Positions 40,618 through 44,394 of a stretch of DNA of 44,394 bases are shown piece by piece (position 1 is the stretch's first letter; every line of letters begins with the position of its first letter). A program made the position numbers and the translations under genes. The stretch comes from an uncultured Oscillospiraceae bacterium (GTDB taxonomy: Bacteria > Bacillota > Clostridia > Oscillospirales > Oscillospiraceae), in NCBI GenBank assembly GCA_944387145.1, contig CALXDU010000007.1, forward strand, positions 1 through 44,394, in the 5' to 3' direction. Below the pieces are notes generated by a model, which saw only the letters and a list, made by a program, of their open reading frames with translations, was not told where the DNA came from and did not search any database.

Positions 40618-43347
40618 TTAACCGTCGTATCCGCCTTCCCAGTAGTTGTCCTCCGGGTTACCATCGAAAATGTCCTCTCCACCCTCTTCTGGGATCTGGT
40701 TCTCCTCGTGTTCGAGCCAGCTATCCTGGTTGTGGATGGGACAGACCAGGTAGGGTTGGTCGTTGTTCGCATAATTGCCGCTGAATCCACGCCAATTACC
40801 ATCCTGGTAATAAACATAGCCATCGGATGCATACACGCCGTTCAGTCCCACACCAATGGCACTGCGGATTTCGTCCACTTCGCCGCTGTTCAGTTTCACC
40901 AGGGAACGGGCCTGCACATCGGCATCCGGGAACATGGAGCAATACTCCGTTGCCACACCGCCGCCGCTGACACAGTATTCCATCTGCACATGCTTATCGC
41001 AAGTGCCCTGAGGCTCATCGCCAGGATAGACATTGACATAAACCACCCGGTCAACTCCCCGGACATCGCTGCGGCAGGCATCGGTAGCCAGCAGGCCGGA
41101 ATCCAGACAGACCGCCACTGTGCGGAAGGCATTGCCATTATACAGCGCCTCATTGGGCAGGCCCTCATGAATGGGCTGCATAACCTTTTTCCACATCTGA
41201 GCAGCAGGGTTGGTGCCCAGGTGAATCTGCTCCGGCTGGTCATAACCCACCCAGACAGCTGCCGTATAGTGGGTGGTATAGCCGCAGAACCAGCGGTCAC
41301 GGTTGGACGAGGTTGTACCGGTCTTACCGGCAATGGACTGTCCGCCAAAGACGGCAGCGCCGCCGGTACCATAGTTTGCCGCATTGTACAGGCAGTAATT
41401 GACATAATTCACGGTTTTCTCACTGAGAATCTGCCGGAAATCCTGGGTATTGTCCACAACCAGCTGTCCATCGCTGTTATAGATCTTGGTGTACAGCCGG
41501 GGTTCCCGGTAAACACCATTGTTCGCAAAGGTGGCATAGGCGGCAGACATTTCCTGAACGGTGGAACCCACCGTCAGAGCGCCCAGAGCCAGAGGTGCCG
41601 GACCAACGTCAGACTTGGTGGTGCCGTCCGCTCCGGGGTACTCCTCCACCAGATGTTCCTGGCCGAAATTGTACTTGGCAAAGCTATAGCCGTATTCCGC
41701 ACCGATTTCGTTCAAAGTACGCACGGAGATGGTATTGACGGAGGACACAATGCCCTGGTATACCGTTCTGGCATACTGATACTGGCGGTTATCGTTTTTC
41801 GGCCAGTTGCCGCCGTCATAGGTCACCGGCAGATCCTTGAAAACCGTCGCCGGCGTTACCTTACCGGATTCAAAAGCAGGTGCGTACACGGATATGGGCT
41901 TCTGGGCGGAACCAGTCTGCAGCTTTGCCTGGGTTGCCCGGTTGTAGCCCATGAAGGTATCCTTTTCTCCCACGCCGCCGGCCAGCGCCACCACGTCACC
42001 GGTGGTGTTGTCAATGACAACAATGGCAGACTGAAGCTGCTGATTGCTGTTGGTTCCAGGGATATTGTCCAGGTTGCCGTAGATTGCGTCAACCTGCTTC
42101 TGCACATCCATATCCAGTGTGGTATAAATGTGGTAGCCACCCTTCTGGATACGCTCAAGATAGACGTTTCTGGTGGTCTCTTCCAGCGTATCCCAGTCTT
42201 TTCCGTCCTGTTCTGCCAGGTAGGAGGCAAAGTCGATAATCACCGCATCCACAAACCAGGAGTAAATATGCTGGGAAGCATTGGTGGTGACAGAGGTCAG
42301 ATTTCCGCAAACAGGGCAATAATACGCACCGTCTTCGCCGGTAAATTGGCTCCGGATTCCTTCGAAGCCGCACTCCGGATTTTCACAGACTGTCCAGCGG
42401 TCTTCGTCGGCAATGCCTTCTTTGAAGACCATTTCCTGGGCAACGGCTTCTTCATACTCCTCGTCAGTCAGATACCCCTGCTGGTGCATTTCGCTCAAGA
42501 CATTGAGCTGACGGTAACGGTTACGCCCGGCGCCGTCCCGCTCTTCTCCTTTGTATTCAAAGACACTGATAGAATAGGGGTTGAACAAAGAGGGGTTATT
42601 GGTGATGCTGATCAGGCTGGCGCATTCGGCAACGGTCAGATTCTGCAGCTCTTTGCCGAAATACTCCGCTGCCGCACTCTTGACACCGTAGCAGCCCCGG
42701 CCCAGATAGATCTCGTTGAGGTAATACTCCATGATCAGGTCTTTGTCGTATTCCCGCTCAAACAGCTGGGCACGGAAAATTTCCATAACCTTACGCTGCA
42801 CAGTGACGCTTTTTTCACCGGTATGGTTCTTGATAAACTGCTGGGTAATGGTGGAACCGCCGAACTGCTCATCGCCGCCGAAGAACATATTCAGGCAGGC
42901 CTTCACCGTGGTAATCCAGTCAACGCCCTGATGTTCGTAGAAACGCTTGTCCTCAATGGCTACAGCCGCATCCACCAGAGCCTGGGGAATTTCATCCAGG
43001 GACGCCCACTGGCGGTCCGTGGTGGTGTAGATCTGCTGCAGCTGCTGGATATCGCCATTGTTATCCACATAATAAATAAAGGAAGTCCGTTCCAGGTCAT
43101 AGTCCTCCAGGGACCAGTCCGACGCATCGGTCAAAATATCTTCCTGGAGATAATTGCCCAAGGTTCCAACAAAGACTGTACCGCAGATCAGCACAATCAG
43201 CAAAACCGTAGCTGCCGCGCCAACCGCAATCTTCAGCAAAGACAGCACCGCACTGACCGCCGCATAGGCAAGTTTCAGCAGCCAATGGGGGTCCCACTCC
43301 TGACGGAGCTTGCGCACTCTCCTTTTAAAGTTTTTATCATTTGCCAT
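40618..43347 (-). CDS. Class A penicillin-binding protein (PBP1A-like) with inserted zinc ribbon
   Basis: A 909-aa bifunctional peptidoglycan synthase. Membrane anchor about 30-62; transglycosylase with EDKRFYEHQGVDW (Glu 132) and GGSTITQQ; transpeptidase with SxxK (Ser 480-Lys 483), SVN (536-538) and KTG (675-677). Between the two, Cys 321, 326, 344 and 347 form a Cys4 zinc-ribbon-like insertion (CENPEC, CPVC). The C-terminal tail is acidic and Gly/Asn/Tyr-rich. Start: ATG 43345-43347 with GGAGG eight bases upstream. First gene of the operon running to truA. Confidence 0.93.
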   Translation of the reverse strand: MANDKNFKRRVRKLRQEWDPHWLLKLAYAAVSAVLSLLKIAVGAAATVLLIVLICGTVFVGTLGNYLQEDILTDASDWSLEDYDLERTSFIYYVDNNGDIQQLQQIYTTTDRQWASLDEIPQALVDAAVAIEDKRFYEHQGVDWITTVKACLNMFFGGDEQFGGSTITQQFIKNHTGEKSVTVQRKVMEIFRAQLFEREYDKDLIMEYYLNEIYLGRGCYGVKSAAAEYFGKELQNLTVAECASLISITNNPSLFNPYSISVFEYKGEERDGAGRNRYRQLNVLSEMHQQGYLTDEEYEEAVAQEMVFKEGIADEDRWTVCENPECGFEGIRSQFTGEDGAYYCPVCGNLTSVTTNASQHIYSWFVDAVIIDFASYLAEQDGKDWDTLEETTRNVYLERIQKGGYHIYTTLDMDVQKQVDAIYGNLDNIPGTNSNQQLQSAIVVIDNTTGDVVALAGGVGEKDTFMGYNRATQAKLQTGSAQKPISVYAPAFESGKVTPATVFKDLPVTYDGGNWPKNDNRQYQYARTVYQGIVSSVNTISVRTLNEIGAEYGYSFAKYNFGQEHLVEEYPGADGTTKSDVGPAPLALGALTVGSTVQEMSAAYATFANNGVYREPRLYTKIYNSDGQLVVDNTQDFRQILSEKTVNYVNYCLYNAANYGTGGAAVFGGQSIAGKTGTTSSNRDRWFCGYTTHYTAAVWVGYDQPEQIHLGTNPAAQMWKKVMQPIHEGLPNEALYNGNAFRTVAVCLDSGLLATDACRSDVRGVDRVVYVNVYPGDEPQGTCDKHVQMEYCVSGGGVATEYCSMFPDADVQARSLVKLNSGEVDEIRSAIGVGLNGVYASDGYVYYQDGNWRGFSGNYANNDQPYLVCPIHNQDSWLEHEENQIPEEGGEDIFDGNPEDNYWEGGYDG

Positions 43348-43467
43348 AGGGGTAACCTCCAACACATCAGCCATCGGCTTTGTAGTCAATCAACATTGCA
43401 GTGGGTATGCATCCACAGGCGCCAAGGATGCCCAAAACAGGCATATTGGCATAGCAATACGCATACG

Positions 43468-43476
43468 ATTATAGCA
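43468..43476 (-). promoter_or_regulatory. Extended -10 promoter of the PBP1A operon
   Basis: TGC-TATAAT on the minus strand (TATAAT at 43468-43473); the -35 (TTTCGT, 43491-43496) is weak. A leader of about 115 nt follows, with no named structure. Confidence 0.55.
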
Positions 43477-43558
43477 TACCCAATCTTAAAACGAAAGACC
43501 CAATTTATTAATAAAGATTAAAATCTGGGAAACACTAGCCCCATAGGAGGCGAAAACC

Positions 43559-43783
43559 ATGGTACGAAAGAAGCTTTTCTCTGTGATTCTGGCATTGTAT
43601 GTGGTACTGGGAACCTGGAAAGGATATGTGGCCCTGTTCGACAAAGGAAAGGACGAACCCCGGCAAATTTTCCCAAACACCGTCGCTTCCCTTCCACCGG
43701 AAGACCAGGCTGCCCTGGAAAAAGGCATTGTGGTGCGCAATGACCGTCAGCTGCAGCAGCTGCTGGAGGATTACCTTTCATAA
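43559..43783 (+). CDS. Small membrane protein, BofC-C-terminus-like
   Basis: A 74-aa protein: one N-terminal hydrophobic segment (about 5-24), then a polar domain with the pattern LPPEDQAALEKGIVVRNDRQLQQLLEDYLS, which recalls the C-terminal domain of BofC-like proteins, a signal-processing inhibitor in spore formers. The match is by eye and only moderate. RBS GGAGG is 8 bases before ATG 43559. Divergent from the PBP1A gene. Confidence 0.65.
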   Translation: MVRKKLFSVILALYVVLGTWKGYVALFDKGKDEPRQIFPNTVASLPPEDQAALEKGIVVRNDRQLQQLLEDYLS

Positions 43784-43816
43784 AAATCCCCGGCAGATTC
43801 TATACAAAATTCCCTC

Positions 43817-43845
43817 TTGATTTTCCGCTGGTCAGGCATTAGAAT
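43817..43845 (+). promoter_or_regulatory. Promoter of the DUF1292 gene
   Basis: -35 TTGATT (43817-43822), 17-bp spacer, -10 TAGAAT (43840-43845). Confidence 0.75.
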
Positions 43846-43876
43846 AAAGGCATGCAAAGCATCGGAGGATAACAGC

Positions 43877-44158
43877 ATGGATCAGTATGGGTCTGACTTC
43901 ATCACCATCACCGACGAAGATGGTACCGAATATGAACTGGAAGTTCTGAGCACTCTGGAATATAACGGCGATACCTATCTGGCCGTGATTCCTGCAGCGG
44001 AGAGTCAGGACGCTCTGCAGTTGGAAGTCAGCATTCTCAAGTCCGTGGAAGAGGACGGAGAGCCGATTCTGTGTGCCATTGAAGATCAGGAGGAGCTGGA
44101 AGCCGTATATGACCTGATCATGGATGCGCTTTATGAAGAGGAGGATGACGAAGCCTGA
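43877..44158 (+). CDS. DUF1292 (YrzB-like) protein
   Basis: A 93-aa acidic protein with the DUF1292 pattern FITITDEDGTEYELEVLSTLEYNGDTY and a C-terminal helix ending EEEDDEA. The family is widespread in Firmicutes, usually near yqgF/yrzL/alaS, and has no known function. Start ATG 43877 with CGGAGG seven bases upstream; an in-frame ATG at 43817 lies in the promoter. The next element on the same strand is the structured RNA. Confidence 0.85.
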   Translation: MDQYGSDFITITDEDGTEYELEVLSTLEYNGDTYLAVIPAAESQDALQLEVSILKSVEEDGEPILCAIEDQEELEAVYDLIMDALYEEEDDEA

Positions 44159-44184
44159 TTGAGGCTGCGTTTTCCTTGGTTCCT

Positions 44185-44190
44185 TATAAT
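44185..44190 (+). promoter_or_regulatory. -10 box of the structured RNA
   Basis: Perfect TATAAT, just after the DUF1292 stop. No convincing -35 at 17 bp. Confidence 0.5.
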
Positions 44191-44196
44191 CTGTTT

Positions 44197-44394
44197 CCTG
44201 CTTGGTGCGTGGCGTGTCCTTTTGGACCCACATTTTTAAATAGGGACGTTAGACTTCCTGGCCTGTTTGCAGACCTCCCGTTTCCGCTTCGACGGTAAAT
44301 GGATGTTGGGAGCAGTAATGGTCAGGAGCGGCATCCCACCTGCCTTTTCGTGCAGGTCATAATTGGATGCGTGACGGCTAAAGCGGGTGCCTGG
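44197..44394 (+). ncRNA. ssrS: Structured RNA, probable 6S RNA, cut by window end
   Basis: No open frame. Nested pairings make a long interrupted rod: GGGA/TCCC (44243-44246 with 44334-44337), TCCTGGCC/GGTCAGGA (44256-44263 with 44320-44327), CTCCC/GGGAG (44275-44279 with 44308-44312), and the apical CCG-CTTCGA-CGG (44284-44295). A separate hairpin ACCTGC/GCAGGT (44338-44343 with 44352-44357) sits on the 3' side, as in the central bubble of Gram-positive 6S RNAs. The 5' CCTGC-TTGG could pair with CTGG and sequence beyond the window. Length from the -10 box (about 200 nt) also fits 6S RNA, which binds RNA polymerase. A leader of the next gene is the alternative. Confidence 0.5.

Noticed and set aside
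40708-43521. 937-codon open frame on the plus strand
   Set aside because: Antisense to the PBP1A gene, low-complexity His/Ile/Gln-rich translation, no family match, no RBS.
44370-44394. T-box antiterminator at the window end
   Set aside because: GCGGGTGCCTGG only loosely resembles the T-box core GGTGGNACC, and no specifier stem with the usual motifs is seen.

Overview
The window reads as a chromosomal segment of a Gram-positive, mid-GC Clostridia member, most likely a gut-type Oscillospiraceae/Ruminococcaceae relative. This is inferred from gene content (WhiA, RimO-PgsA, DUF4317, DUF1292, DUF1385-PrmC, ECF transporter with TruA, a ClpE-like unfoldase, an LCP wall ligase, EFR1-type flavodoxin-ferredoxin), from near-consensus sigma-A promoters and from AGGAGG ribosome binding sites. 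No rRNA, tRNA, CRISPR array or insertion sequence was seen. Most genes are on the minus strand.

Layout, left to right. 1-2340 (-): BlaI-type repressor and an M56 (BlaR1-like) membrane protease that runs off the window, with a promoter/operator. 2401-5882: FAD dehydrogenase (-), EFR1 ferredoxin (+), Gfo/Idh/MocA oxidoreductase (+). 5937-8391 (-): polar amino acid ABC importer (binding lipoprotein, permease, ATPase). 8421-10325 (+): GntR (YtrA-like) repressor with an ABC-2 transporter. 10448-13617: CstA-family carrier (+) convergent with a zinc-ribbon/LrgA/LrgB operon (-), possibly a pyruvate/C3-acid transport locus. 13717-14874 (-): DUF4317. 15015-24055 (-): nine tightly packed genes (FG-GAP-like lipoprotein, response regulator, histidine kinase, DUF1385, PrmC, RecA, RecX, RimO, PgsA). 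24080-29450 (-): MurB-WhiA-DnaE operon. 29518-32713: small envelope and redox genes, a 16-cysteine ferredoxin, and two neighbours sharing the N-terminus MSKGGRY, the second an LCP ligase.

32755-33946 (-) is the most notable part: a compact retron. A 310-aa reverse transcriptase with the retron marks NAxxH, YxDD and VTG is preceded by a msr-msd RNA. That RNA starts right after a consensus promoter, has 9-nt complementary a1/a2 ends, a candidate branching G, two msr hairpins and a long msd hairpin. The cassette sits between the terminators of two housekeeping genes, and no effector gene is visible beside it.

33981-43496 (-): ClpE-like unfoldase, then an operon of PBP1A (with an inserted zinc ribbon), a SAM methyltransferase, EcfA1-EcfA2-EcfT and TruA. 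43559-44394 (+): a small BofC-like membrane protein, a DUF1292 protein and, cut by the window end, a rod-shaped structured RNA that resembles 6S RNA.
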